From Wolbachia endosymbiont (group E) of Neria commutata (lineage in GTDB: Bacteria > Pseudomonadota > Alphaproteobacteria > Rickettsiales > Anaplasmataceae): a DNA stretch of 64,000 nucleotides. The notes beneath the pieces are model-generated. The model did not search any database, was not told the DNA's origin, and saw only the letters and a list, made by a program, of their open reading frames with translations. Location: the NCBI RefSeq assembly GCF_964026735.1, contig NZ_OZ034692.1, forward strand, positions 1,178,001 through 1,242,000, written 5' to 3'. The translations under genes and the position numbers were made by a program. This document shows, one piece after another, positions 8,782 to 16,981 of this stretch (position 1 is its first letter; each line of letters begins with the position of its first letter).

Positions 8782-9759
8782 GACCCCCTGCAAAACAAGC
8801 AAAAAACAGATGAAAAACATTAAAAAGCGTATAAAATGAAAATTTTAGAAGAGTAAAATGGCAATAAGTTACGTGAAAATAGCAAGAACACCATATGTTT
8901 TTAGACAATTGACAGGGCTCACAACATCTGAATTTGAAAAAATTGTGGCAAAAGTGCGTCCAGAGTGGGAAAAAATGGAGGCGAAAAAGAAATGTCACGG
9001 AAGAAAATCGCATGTTGAGACTCTAGAAGACAGGATTTTATGTGTTCTAATTTATTACAGAACGTACATAACGCATCCATTTTTAGGGTTTTTGTTTAAT
9101 TTGCACAACTCAAATATTTGCCGACTTTTGAAGAAAATGGAGCCATTATTGGCCAAAAAAATTACGATAAAAAAGGATAGAACGCTGACTCCAGAAAGGA
9201 TTTTAAAAATTTTAGCAGACGTCACAGAGCAACCGATACAGCGGCCAAAAGACACAAAAAAACGTAAGAAAAGTTATTCCGGAAAGAAAAAAATGACCAC
9301 AATAAAAACCGAAATTGTGATCGAGGGAAATGGGCAAATTTTGTCGATTTCAAAGTCACATCGAGGTCGAATGCATGATTTTCGCATAAGAAAACAGGAA
9401 AAATTGTTGGCCAAAGATAGCATAAAATATGCCGATTCTGGCTATCAAGGTTGGCAAAAACTGCAGAAAAACGTTGTGATTCCGTACAAAAAATACCGTA
9501 AAAAGCCATTAACGGAGGAGCAAAAGGAGCATAATCGAAAGTTGGCATCGTTCAGGATGCGTGTGGAAAATAAAATTCGCGAGATAAAAATTTTTAAGAT
9601 TATGTCAAATGTTTACAGAGATTTTCAGAAGAAATATAACATGAGATTCAATATTATTGCGGGTATTGTGAATTTGCGGCATGGTTTTTAATAATTTTTG
9701 GGCTGGGGATTTCTTACCAGATTTTATCAGCAACTTGCTTCACGTTGTTTCGCAGGGGG
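8782..9759 (+). mobile_element. Full-length IS5-type insertion sequence
   Basis: About 978 bp, bounded by GACCCCCTGC at the left and CGCAGGGGG at the right, inverted copies of each other. It carries one uninterrupted transposase. It is inserted in the group II intron reverse transcriptase. Compared with other copies the left end reads CTGCAAAAC rather than CTGCGAAA, and the right end reads GGGGGGCTAC instead of GGGGGTC, so the tips are not pristine. It is the best donor candidate in the window for the related copies at 5047, 21897, 28854, 38794, 42047, 49142, 51848 and 61626. Confidence 0.9.
8858..9691 (+). CDS. IS5-family (DDE) transposase, intact
   Basis: A 277-residue transposase. The N-terminus (ITGL-like RQLTGLTTSEFEKIV) and a helix-turn-helix region around YRTYITHPFLGFLFNLHNS are followed by a DDE domain with TEIVIEGNGQILSIS, SHRGRMHDFRI, YADSGYQGWQ and a final E-containing RVENKIREIKIF, ending RFNIIAGIVNLRHGF. 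It is the only uninterrupted copy among nine related elements here, so it could in principle mobilise the defective relatives. The start ATG follows AGAAGAG. The exact ISfinder name is not assigned. Confidence 0.92.
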   Translation: MAISYVKIARTPYVFRQLTGLTTSEFEKIVAKVRPEWEKMEAKKKCHGRKSHVETLEDRILCVLIYYRTYITHPFLGFLFNLHNSNICRLLKKMEPLLAKKITIKKDRTLTPERILKILADVTEQPIQRPKDTKKRKKSYSGKKKMTTIKTEIVIEGNGQILSISKSHRGRMHDFRIRKQEKLLAKDSIKYADSGYQGWQKLQKNVVIPYKKYRKKPLTEEQKEHNRKLASFRMRVENKIREIKIFKIMSNVYRDFQKKYNMRFNIIAGIVNLRHGF

Positions 9760-9821
9760 GCTACTTTTTATTATCACCAAAATTTAATCCGGGAAAGCTT
9801 TTTTTGGTTAGCTATAGGTAT

Positions 9822-9893
9822 ATGAGGAAGAGCAGTATTGATTTAAGGGAAAAAGCGGTGTCTTTGGTTGAAAACAGCTATGCAAATGTCTAA
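9822..9893 (+). pseudogene. N-terminal scrap of a second IS630-like transposase
   Basis: The short frame MRKSSIDLREKAVSLVE is the typical start of an IS630-type transposase helix-turn-helix region and stops after 23 codons. The rest is absent; the phosphomannomutase gene begins on the other strand at once. A different piece of a similar transposase lies at 49985-50120. Confidence 0.5.
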
Positions 9894-9897
9894 TAGC

Positions 9898-11241
9898 CTA
9901 ATTTAAAGACTTTGCCTCATTAATGTAATAGAATAAAACCTTTTTAATGAGCTCAAATCCTTCTGGTGTGTCCCCCTCACACCTTGCTGTAATACAGTTT
10001 TGCGTATTTGATGCTCTTAATAACCACCAATCTTTATAATTATCAGAGATTACCTTAACTCCATCAAGGTCTGAAAACACGATGTTTTGCTTCTCCAATG
10101 TTTTCTTTATTGTTTCGATTATTTGAAATTTTTTCTCTTCCTTTACTACAATCTTGATCTCATGGGTAATATATACTTTCGGTAAATCCTCAATAACTTG
10201 AAACATGCTCTGTTGTCCTTCAAGTAAAATGTTAACAGCTTTAACAGCAGAATATAATCCGTCGTCAAAACCCAATTCAGAAAAGAAGAAGTGCCCGCTT
10301 AATTCACCAGCAAATTTTGCATCTTCTTCTACCATTTTTTTCTTAATTAGTGAATGTCCAGTAGCACACGTGATAACTTGGCCCCCTAATTTGCTAACAA
10401 AATCATGCACTTTCATACTCATTTTTACGTTGGCAATGACTTTGCTTTTCGGATATTCTTCTAATGTTTTACGCGCAAAAATCATAAATAAGTGATCATT
10501 GGAAACAATATTACCCTTGTTATCAATAAGGCGTATTCTATCGCTATCACCATCCAGCGCAATGCCAAGATCACATTCAAACTCTTTCACAATGCCAATT
10601 AATTGAGTAAGGTTTTTTTCTTCTATGGGGTCTGGATCATGTAGTGGAAACGCACCATCTATGGAGTTGTTAGTTACTATATGTGTATGACCTGGCAAGA
10701 TCTTTTCAATATATCTTATAATGCCACTTGCTGGACTATTGCCACAATCCCATGCTATTTTTAATTTTCGTTCAGTGTTATTTTTTAATGCACTTTTTAA
10801 TATGCTGATATATTGGCTATATATATTTGTATTAACTATGCTGCCAATTTTTGTACTCTCTTTAATTGAGCTACTTATCACTTCTTTTATTTCTTGATCT
10901 GAAAAAATCTTTTTGCTGCTAGAAAACTTAAAGCCATTGTATTCACTGGGATTATGGGAGGCAGTTATTATAATACCAAGATCGGCCTGCATAATTTGTG
11001 TTGCAGCGTAGAGCATAGGAGAGGAACAGAGTCCAATACGTATAACATTTGCTCCGGATAAAGTTAAGCCACTAATTAGCTCTCTTTCTATACTTGGTGA
11101 AGTTATTCTGCTGTCATAACCAACGCAAACACTAGCTGCGGTTTGTCCAAACTTTCTTCCTATCTCATACCCATCACTGATCTGTAAATCTCTTCCTACC
11201 ACACCTCTAATATCGTATTTTCTTATAATAGCATTGTCCAT
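9898..11241 (-). CDS. Phosphomannomutase/phosphoglucomutase
   Basis: A 447-residue alpha-D-phosphohexomutase that interconverts hexose 1- and 6-phosphates. It has the N-terminal YDIRGVVG and CVGYDSR, the active-site serine loop TASHNPSEYNGFK, the metal loop DGDSDRIRLID, the sugar-specificity stretch GELSGH and the C-terminal phosphate-binding domain ending ARCEGDTPEGFELI. All four domains are present, so it should be active. The closest assigned family is the AlgC/ManB type. In a bacterium with few cell-wall sugars its substrate is uncertain. The ATG follows a weak AAGAAG site. It stands alone on the minus strand, downstream of ftsY. Confidence 0.92.
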   Translation of the reverse strand: MDNAIIRKYDIRGVVGRDLQISDGYEIGRKFGQTAASVCVGYDSRITSPSIERELISGLTLSGANVIRIGLCSSPMLYAATQIMQADLGIIITASHNPSEYNGFKFSSSKKIFSDQEIKEVISSSIKESTKIGSIVNTNIYSQYISILKSALKNNTERKLKIAWDCGNSPASGIIRYIEKILPGHTHIVTNNSIDGAFPLHDPDPIEEKNLTQLIGIVKEFECDLGIALDGDSDRIRLIDNKGNIVSNDHLFMIFARKTLEEYPKSKVIANVKMSMKVHDFVSKLGGQVITCATGHSLIKKKMVEEDAKFAGELSGHFFFSELGFDDGLYSAVKAVNILLEGQQSMFQVIEDLPKVYITHEIKIVVKEEKKFQIIETIKKTLEKQNIVFSDLDGVKVISDNYKDWWLLRASNTQNCITARCEGDTPEGFELIKKVLFYYINEAKSLN

Positions 11242-11328
11242 GATATGCTTCTTAAGGAACGTCTATTGTATAATATATAGTACAAATGCTCAATTTAATT
11301 CACGCTTTTCATGATAGAGTTTCTCTCA

Positions 11329-12243
11329 TTAATTATAATCATTCAATAACGCTTCAGCAAATTCCTTACCAGTAAACACTCTTAAATCTTCTATACTTTC
11401 ACCAATTCCTATGGCGTGTAACTTTACCTTGTATTCCTGCGCTAACCCAACTACTACTCCACCTTTGGCAGTGCCATCTAGCTTTGTTATTATTAACCCT
11501 GTAACATTTACCATTTTACTAAATGCCTCTAATTGGCTATACGCATTTTGGCCTGTAGTTGCATCAAGAACTAAAATCACATTGTGAGGAGCAGTGTTGT
11601 CTAATTTTTTTATAATTCTATATATTTTTGATAATTCTTCCATAAGGTTCACGTTATTCTGCAGCCTTCCTGCTGTGTCGATCAGAACAACATCAATATT
11701 ATCTTTTATAGCCTGGCTTACAGCTTTATATGCTACACTTGCAGAATCGCTACCGTGCTCTCCTGTCACAATAGAACAACCAGATCGCTCAGCCCAAACA
11801 TTCAACTGCTCGTTAGCAGCAGCTCTAAATGTATCGCATGCAACAAGCATAACGGATTTTCCCGCCTTTGTGTATTGATATGCAAGCTTGCCTATAGTTG
11901 TGGTTTTACCATTACCATTTACTCCGCATACCATTATTATATGGGGCTTTTTGTCTAAAATTAGTGGCTCAGCAACTGGGTTCAATATCGCTTCTATTTC
12001 GTTCATCAATTGCTTTTTGATAATATCGTGCTCAACTTCCTTTTCAAATTTAGTACTTGCCAGCCTATCAATAATTAATCTAGAAGTTTTATGGCCTATA
12101 TCCATGCTGATTAGCAATTCTTCTAACTCATTCAAAAGCAGCTGATCTAATTTTTTTTTAGTAGAAAAAATACTTTTCACTCCCCCGCTAAAGCGAGAAG
12201 AAGTTTTTAACAAGCCTTTATAAAGGTTATTGAATAAACTCAA
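11329..12243 (-). CDS. ftsY: Signal recognition particle receptor FtsY
   Basis: A 304-residue SRP GTPase that docks ribosome-SRP complexes at the inner membrane. It consists of the NG domain only: the N-helical bundle (about 1-90), then G1 GVNGNGKTTTIGK, VACDTFRAAA, DTAGR, the TKLDGTAKGG motif and the C-terminal GIGESIEDLRVF. The acidic A domain of E. coli FtsY is missing, as is usual in Rickettsiales. The start is a TTG, chosen because AAGGAG sits eight bases upstream. It runs in the same direction as the phosphomannomutase gene but with an 87-base gap. Confidence 0.95.
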   Translation of the reverse strand: MSLFNNLYKGLLKTSSRFSGGVKSIFSTKKKLDQLLLNELEELLISMDIGHKTSRLIIDRLASTKFEKEVEHDIIKKQLMNEIEAILNPVAEPLILDKKPHIIMVCGVNGNGKTTTIGKLAYQYTKAGKSVMLVACDTFRAAANEQLNVWAERSGCSIVTGEHGSDSASVAYKAVSQAIKDNIDVVLIDTAGRLQNNVNLMEELSKIYRIIKKLDNTAPHNVILVLDATTGQNAYSQLEAFSKMVNVTGLIITKLDGTAKGGVVVGLAQEYKVKLHAIGIGESIEDLRVFTGKEFAEALLNDYN

Positions 12244-12385
12244 GATAACACTCCTTTTAGGTCATAAGTTTAATAATTACAATATAGAAAATACTGATTA
12301 TAAAGTAAAAGGAATTATGTTTTCGATATATAGATATTTTTAATTAATTAATATTAGATTAGCTAATTTGAATAGGAGCATAGTA

Positions 12386-13186
12386 ATGATCAATAAGAAG
12401 AAATTAGCAATGGCAGCGTTTGCTTTGTTATTGTCGCACCAATCTTTTGGGTACGAAAAGCCAAAACGTTATATTAGTGCAAGTACTTATGGCCAGTTTT
12501 TTTATAATGCTGGTACACTGAAAATAAAAACACCTGCAGGTGCTACTAATGCTAAGGTAAATGATATGAATGATAAACAGACAGCTGAGCAAGAATTGAG
12601 TAAATATAAGCCGAGTTATCATACACCATTTCCTGCAAGTATAGCATTCGGTTACGCTGGACAAATTAAAGATCACAATTATAGAGCTGAGTTAGAATTC
12701 GCTCATTTTCAAGTAAAAGCGAACAATATTGGCCTAAATAATGATTTGATTTTTATAAAATATAGTGAATCTAAAAGTAATTATATGATTCCATTAAGTC
12801 ACGATGAAGTCGAAAATACCTCTGCCACGATGAAGTCGAAAATACCTCTGCAATGATTAACTTTTACCATGACTGGAAAAATGACCGTTTTTCTTTCTCA
12901 CCTTATGTCGGAGCCGGAGTTGGGCTAAGCAGAATTAAGATGTTTGATAGCCCATCAATCAGACCTGCATATCAACTAAAAGCTGGACTGAACTTTCCAC
13001 GTTACCGAAGATACTGACGTGCGTGTTGGATATAGACACTTTGACACTATTGATATTGAAACGAAATTTACAAAAGCGATAGGAATAGATAACCTAGTAG
13101 ACCAAAACACGGTTATAGCCAACAGCTTTTTTGGTGCGCATGGCATAGGGGTTGGTCTCACTGTTCATTTTGGTAGCAAAGCCTAA
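12386..13186 (+). pseudogene. Wsp-family outer surface protein paralogue, doubly frameshifted
   Basis: The start MINKKKLAMAAFALLLSHQ is a signal peptide with likely cleavage after SFG, preceded by AGGAG. The body has the Wsp/P44-Msp2 beta-barrel look: ISASTYGQFFYN, FGYAGQIKDHNYRAELEF, then FSPYVGAGVGLS, VGYRHFDTID and the ending GIGVGLTVHFG. The frame is lost at a 26-bp tandem duplication (12800-12825 and 12826-12851) and regained by one extra C at 12997-12998. Without those changes it would encode 257 residues. As written, translation stops at 12856, before the C-terminal strands. It is probably wspB-like, but the paralogue cannot be fixed without alignment. Confidence 0.85.
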
Positions 13187-13217
13187 GTAACATTGCCCTT
13201 TTAATAAAAACAAGCTA

Positions 13218-13597
13218 TATAGGATTTACCGATTAATAAGACCGTCATCCCGCGGCATGTTAGCGGGATCTACGCTGAGATACCGCGAATAAATCCACAA
13301 CTGTACGAACGTTGCATCTTCAAAGGCAAAAGTACAGAAGATGTTGTCATCCCAGTGTCACGCTACTCGGATGACAAGAGGAGGGCTACTTAGATGATAC
13401 CGTTAGTTGACGTTTAACACTTGTCCTGTCGCTTTACGGGATGTTCGTACAGTTGTGTAACAAATAGCGGGATCTATGGTTGTGCTATAGCTAGCGTAAG
13501 TAAGGTTTCTGGGCGTCATACCGTGATTTATTCACGGTATCTCAAGTAGATCCCGCGAACACGCCGCGGGATGACGGTGTTGTTAATCGGTAAATCT
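13218..13597. repeat. Composite inverted-repeat block between wsp remnant and next gene
   Basis: The left end (GATTTACCGATTAAT, CCGTCATCCCGCGG, GCGGGATCT) reappears inverted at the right end (13542-13597: AGATCCCGCGAACACGCC, GGGATGACGG, TTAATCGGTAAATC). Between them are further palindromic pieces (ATACCGTGATTTATTCACGGTAT and GTTCGTACAGTTGTG). Parts of the same block occur at 6640-6735, 14565-14660 and 52435-52520. It has no open reading frame of interest and is most likely a MITE-like or REP-like Wolbachia repeat. Confidence 0.75.
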
Positions 13598-13600
13598 TAC

Positions 13601-14482
13601 CTATCCTAGAAACTGATCGGGGGAGTACTCGCCCAACATGTTTTCATTGCCAGCACTGCTAATATCTAGTCCTTGTCCTTGTAAGAGACTTGTAAATTCA
13701 CGAGACATTGTAGTTGTGTGACCTGTTATTATGGTTAGTCCAGTTTCTAACTTACCGAGAGCTCCACCTAATGTGTCCTCAGAATCTGCTAGATCAAGTT
13801 TATCTGTCTTATCCTGAATACCCTTTAGAGCTTGACCTAGACCACCACTAGTATCTGCTGGATTCAGTGCATTTAAGCGCTCTGTAAGATTAGCAGGTAT
13901 TAGATTTCCTACTTTAGTATCTAGCTCTGATAGTTTCTGAGCTTTAGCTAACTCACTGAGAGCTTTACCTAATGTGCCCTGAGCATTAGCATCTGCTAGA
14001 TTCAGTGCATCTAAGCGAGCTGTAAGATCAGCAGGTATTAGATTTGTTTGAGTTTTTATTGCATCCACTTTACCATCTAGTGTTGTTAATGTAGCCTCAT
14101 GTGCTAGCCCTGTAAACATAGGTGCTAAAGGAGAACTTCCTACATTAGCGTTTACTGTGCCAACAGTAGTTTCTATTGTACCTACTTTAGTATTTATTGT
14201 ACCAACATTAGCGTTTATTGTTCCTACATTAGTATTTATTGCATTTATTGCACCTAACAAACCATTAACTCCACCTACAGACATAAATTGTGTTGCCAAA
14301 GCACTATAATCAACTTCTACACCACTACTAGGTTCATATTTAAAAGTATTAAATACATCACTACCATCTACACCAAAAGTATATTTATTACTTGATGCGT
14401 CCTCATAAATTATAACTTTAGTATCACCCAGACCTGTTGCACTATCTATTCCATTTTGTTTTTTAAAACTAAAACCCGGCAT
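13601..14482 (-). CDS. Unknown protein with heptad repeats
   Basis: A 293-residue protein, function unknown. After about 60 residues of mixed sequence come tandem seven-residue units of the type VGTINAN or VGTINTK (about residues 84-115), then two longer imperfect repeats starting LIPADLTARLDALN and LIPANLTERLNALN with TLGKAL/GLGQAL segments. The pattern KTQTNLIPA recalls trimeric phage tail-fibre or tail-tip proteins, so an oligomeric coiled fibre is plausible. No signal peptide or membrane segment is seen. GGAG lies eight bases before the ATG. It precedes no operon partner; the next gene in this direction upstream is another unknown protein at 14713-15618. Confidence 0.75.
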   Translation of the reverse strand: MPGFSFKKQNGIDSATGLGDTKVIIYEDASSNKYTFGVDGSDVFNTFKYEPSSGVEVDYSALATQFMSVGGVNGLLGAINAINTNVGTINANVGTINTKVGTIETTVGTVNANVGSSPLAPMFTGLAHEATLTTLDGKVDAIKTQTNLIPADLTARLDALNLADANAQGTLGKALSELAKAQKLSELDTKVGNLIPANLTERLNALNPADTSGGLGQALKGIQDKTDKLDLADSEDTLGGALGKLETGLTIITGHTTTMSREFTSLLQGQGLDISSAGNENMLGEYSPDQFLG

Positions 14483-14564
14483 ATTACTCTCCGTTAATTA
14501 TCAAAACAACATCGTGCATAAAAATTGTATAGTTTCTGTTAATGTTAAATGTTGCATTACGATA

Positions 14565-14660
14565 AGCACACAACCGTCATCCCGCTACTTGTTAACGGGA
14601 TCTATGCTGAGATATCGCGAATAAATCGCGGTATAACGCCCAGAAATTTACGTATTTCAG
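14565..14660. repeat. Palindromic intergenic repeat
   Basis: ACCGTCATCCCGCTACTTG, then TTAACGGGATCTATGCTGAG and the palindrome CGCGAATAAATCGCGGTAT match modules of the 13218-13597 block. It lies between two genes that run in the same direction, so its stems may affect read-through between them. Confidence 0.65.
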
Positions 14661-14712
14661 CCATAACTGCCAATAAGCGAAAACCCGCTAAAAATCTACT
14701 GTTACACAGCGA

Positions 14713-15618
14713 TCAGGTTCTCTCAACACTTGGTGGCACTTGACTTTTTCTTTCTCTTTGTGTTAATACATCTGCACTTTGCGTTCCTTTGACCTCTTTT
14801 CCAGCAATAAAGTTTTTACCACCTTCTTGATTATTTGTTAGAGATGATTGTTGTAAATCTTTCTGTGCTACTTCTACACCATCCTCAGGTTTTGCTGCTT
14901 GCACTAATGGTGCTGCTGCTTTTTCTACCTGTCTTTTTACTTCAGTTGACATATTTGTAGGGCTACCATCAACTGAATGAGATATCTCACCTGGGGCACC
15001 TGGAGCGCCTGGTCCATTTTGTCCACTTCTTCCTAGTTTTTCTTCTGTAACGCCTCGCCCTGCTACCTGCTCTTTTCCTGCAACGCTCTGTGCTGTTTCC
15101 TGCTCTTGCTCAGAGCCTCTCACCTTATTAACTGCCCACTTTTCCATATCTAATGCTTTCTTTCCTGACCAACTTAGTGCATCGTAACAAGCATCTAATA
15201 TCTTCTCCGTCCCTTGAATAATCTTACCATTTGACATTATATCAATAGCTACAAAAATTCCAGCAATCACAGCACCAATTGGACCTCCAAGCATAAAGCC
15301 AGCTGCAATAGCACCAGCTCTATATAATGCTTTCTTTACAAGACCTGGTGGTTGTGTAGTTTCTTTTTTGCTTTCCTCTTTGCTTTCATTATTATTGGAT
15401 TTATGATTCTCATCACCAGGTTTGGGAGTAGAATCAGTCCTATTTTTTTTCCTATAATGACCATATGCTAAGATTCCAACAACTGCGCCAATAATAGGAC
15501 CAATAATTGGTATAAAAAAAGCTGCAATTGTTAGCCCTATTCTCCATGGTGTATATTTTCGTATTGTACTTCCTAAACCAGGTTTTTTATTTTCTTTTAC
15601 ATCTTGACTTTCAGCCAT
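14713..15618 (-). CDS. Unknown protein with two hydrophobic glycine-rich segments
   Basis: A 301-residue protein. Two hydrophobic helices (around residues 27-52, FFIPIIGPIIGAVVG, and 100-128, GFMLGGPIGAVIAGIF) are joined by a polar loop rich in K, E, N and S. The C-terminal 130 residues are hydrophilic and include a collagen-like GQNGPGAPGAPGE. The architecture (paired membrane segments, long charged tail, no known enzyme motif) is common in rickettsial secreted or membrane-associated proteins, but no function can be assigned. GAGG lies a few bases before the ATG. It is upstream of the heptad-repeat gene on the same strand. Confidence 0.75.
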   Translation of the reverse strand: MAESQDVKENKKPGLGSTIRKYTPWRIGLTIAAFFIPIIGPIIGAVVGILAYGHYRKKNRTDSTPKPGDENHKSNNNESKEESKKETTQPPGLVKKALYRAGAIAAGFMLGGPIGAVIAGIFVAIDIMSNGKIIQGTEKILDACYDALSWSGKKALDMEKWAVNKVRGSEQEQETAQSVAGKEQVAGRGVTEEKLGRSGQNGPGAPGAPGEISHSVDGSPTNMSTEVKRQVEKAAAPLVQAAKPEDGVEVAQKDLQQSSLTNNQEGGKNFIAGKEVKGTQSADVLTQRERKSQVPPSVERT

Positions 15619-15771
15619 TTTTAATCCTCATTATCATTAACATATTAACCATGGTAAAAGCAAAATATTAATGATCGATTAATAATGGTGATTATTTTAA
15701 TAAATTATATTAAAAAATAAAAATCTAGAATTAAATATCTCGTTCTGTTTCTTGTTTGGTATATCTATGAA

Positions 15772-16842
15772 TCACAAATCAAAAAATTTAAAAGAAGCTC
15801 TGTAATCGTTAAAGTTGTTTTGATTTACATCAGTTATCCAAGTTTGACATTGCACATTTAGCACTTCTTCGATTAATGCTTTTCTATAATGCTTATCCAA
15901 ATGAGACATTATATCATCAAGCAGAAGAAGTGGTGCTTTATTGTGATGAATACACCTTGCTTTCACACTCGATAAAATAATAGAAAGCAGTAACAGCTTT
16001 TGCTCTCCAGTAGAACACAAGTTTATTGGCATGTCTCTTTGTTGACAGAACACCTGAAAATTATCATTATGTACACCAAAATTTACTCTACCAGTTAATG
16101 AGTCTTTTTGTCTATTTTCCTTGAAACGATTCTGAGAATATTCTATGGTATCATTCGAATTTAGCTGGCTGCTGAACCTTAAGAGCGCCTTAGGAAAAAA
16201 CTCAGTGGAGTGATTGTCGATTGTATCTTGTAACATCTTTAGAACAGACAATCGCATATGTACAATATTAACCGCATTAACAGCCATTACATTTTCAAGA
16301 CTAGAGAGCCAATTTTCGTCTAAAATGTTTTCCTTGAGCAGTTTGCTCCTTTCATGCTTAGCTTTTCTATATTTCATGTAGCAGCAAGTGTAATTTTCTT
16401 CAAATAGCGAAGCTATACGATCTAAAAACTTCAGCCTATCACTTGGAGAATTAAGAAGTATTTGATCCATTTGTGGGATCAACCATATTACATTAGATAT
16501 TTTATATATAGAAGAATGATTTGGCTGCGTTTTGCCATCAATCTGAATCAACTTCTTGTTAAAGCTCTTTGCAATGCCAATAGAACTAAAACCCATTCCG
16601 TTAAAAAAATCATAATGAACCGCCCAATCTTTATTGCTGAATCTATTTTGTATCTCACTGGCTTTTGCTTTTTTCATTCCATTGCTTTTAGCAAGCAGCG
16701 AGATTGCTTCAAGTATGTTAGTTTTTCCCACACCATTTTTGCCAACTATAACAGCAGAGCTATCGTCTGAGTTTAATTCAAAGTCTGAGTGGTTACGAAA
16801 ATTATGTAATCTCAACTTTTTTATGTAGCAACGTGTAGTCAT
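15772..16842 (-). CDS. recF: DNA replication/repair protein RecF
   Basis: A 356-residue SMC-like ATPase that helps load RecA at gaps. It has the N-terminal LHNFRNHSDFEL, Walker A GKNGVGKTNILEAI, the RecF/ABC signature LCSTGEQKLLLLSI and Walker B LLLLDDIMSHLD. Its length is normal for the family. Its 3' end and the next gene are separated by a 150-base AT-rich gap without recognisable elements. It is a single gene on the minus strand, and an ATG start is used. Confidence 0.95.
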   Translation of the reverse strand: MTTRCYIKKLRLHNFRNHSDFELNSDDSSAVIVGKNGVGKTNILEAISLLAKSNGMKKAKASEIQNRFSNKDWAVHYDFFNGMGFSSIGIAKSFNKKLIQIDGKTQPNHSSIYKISNVIWLIPQMDQILLNSPSDRLKFLDRIASLFEENYTCCYMKYRKAKHERSKLLKENILDENWLSSLENVMAVNAVNIVHMRLSVLKMLQDTIDNHSTEFFPKALLRFSSQLNSNDTIEYSQNRFKENRQKDSLTGRVNFGVHNDNFQVFCQQRDMPINLCSTGEQKLLLLSIILSSVKARCIHHNKAPLLLLDDIMSHLDKHYRKALIEEVLNVQCQTWITDVNQNNFNDYRASFKFFDL

Positions 16843-16981
16843 TATGATAAACTCAGGGCCTGTTCATTTTACTACACAATAAACTTCTGTACACTCCCAG
16901 AGATACTGCATAAGTGTTGAAAGTTATAACAAGAATGTGACAGAAATAGTAAAGTTATTAAAATAAGGATGGTTAAGGGCA

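Noticed and set aside
9222..9548. A 108-codon antisense frame conserved in several IS5-type copies (also near 22094, 29067, 62067)
   Set aside because: It is opposite the transposase in every copy; its conservation follows from the transposase and it has no start signals.
14090..14260. Short regularly spaced repeats that look like a CRISPR-like array
   Set aside because: They are the coding heptads VGTINxx of the gene on the minus strand; the units are about 21 bases with no separate spacers.
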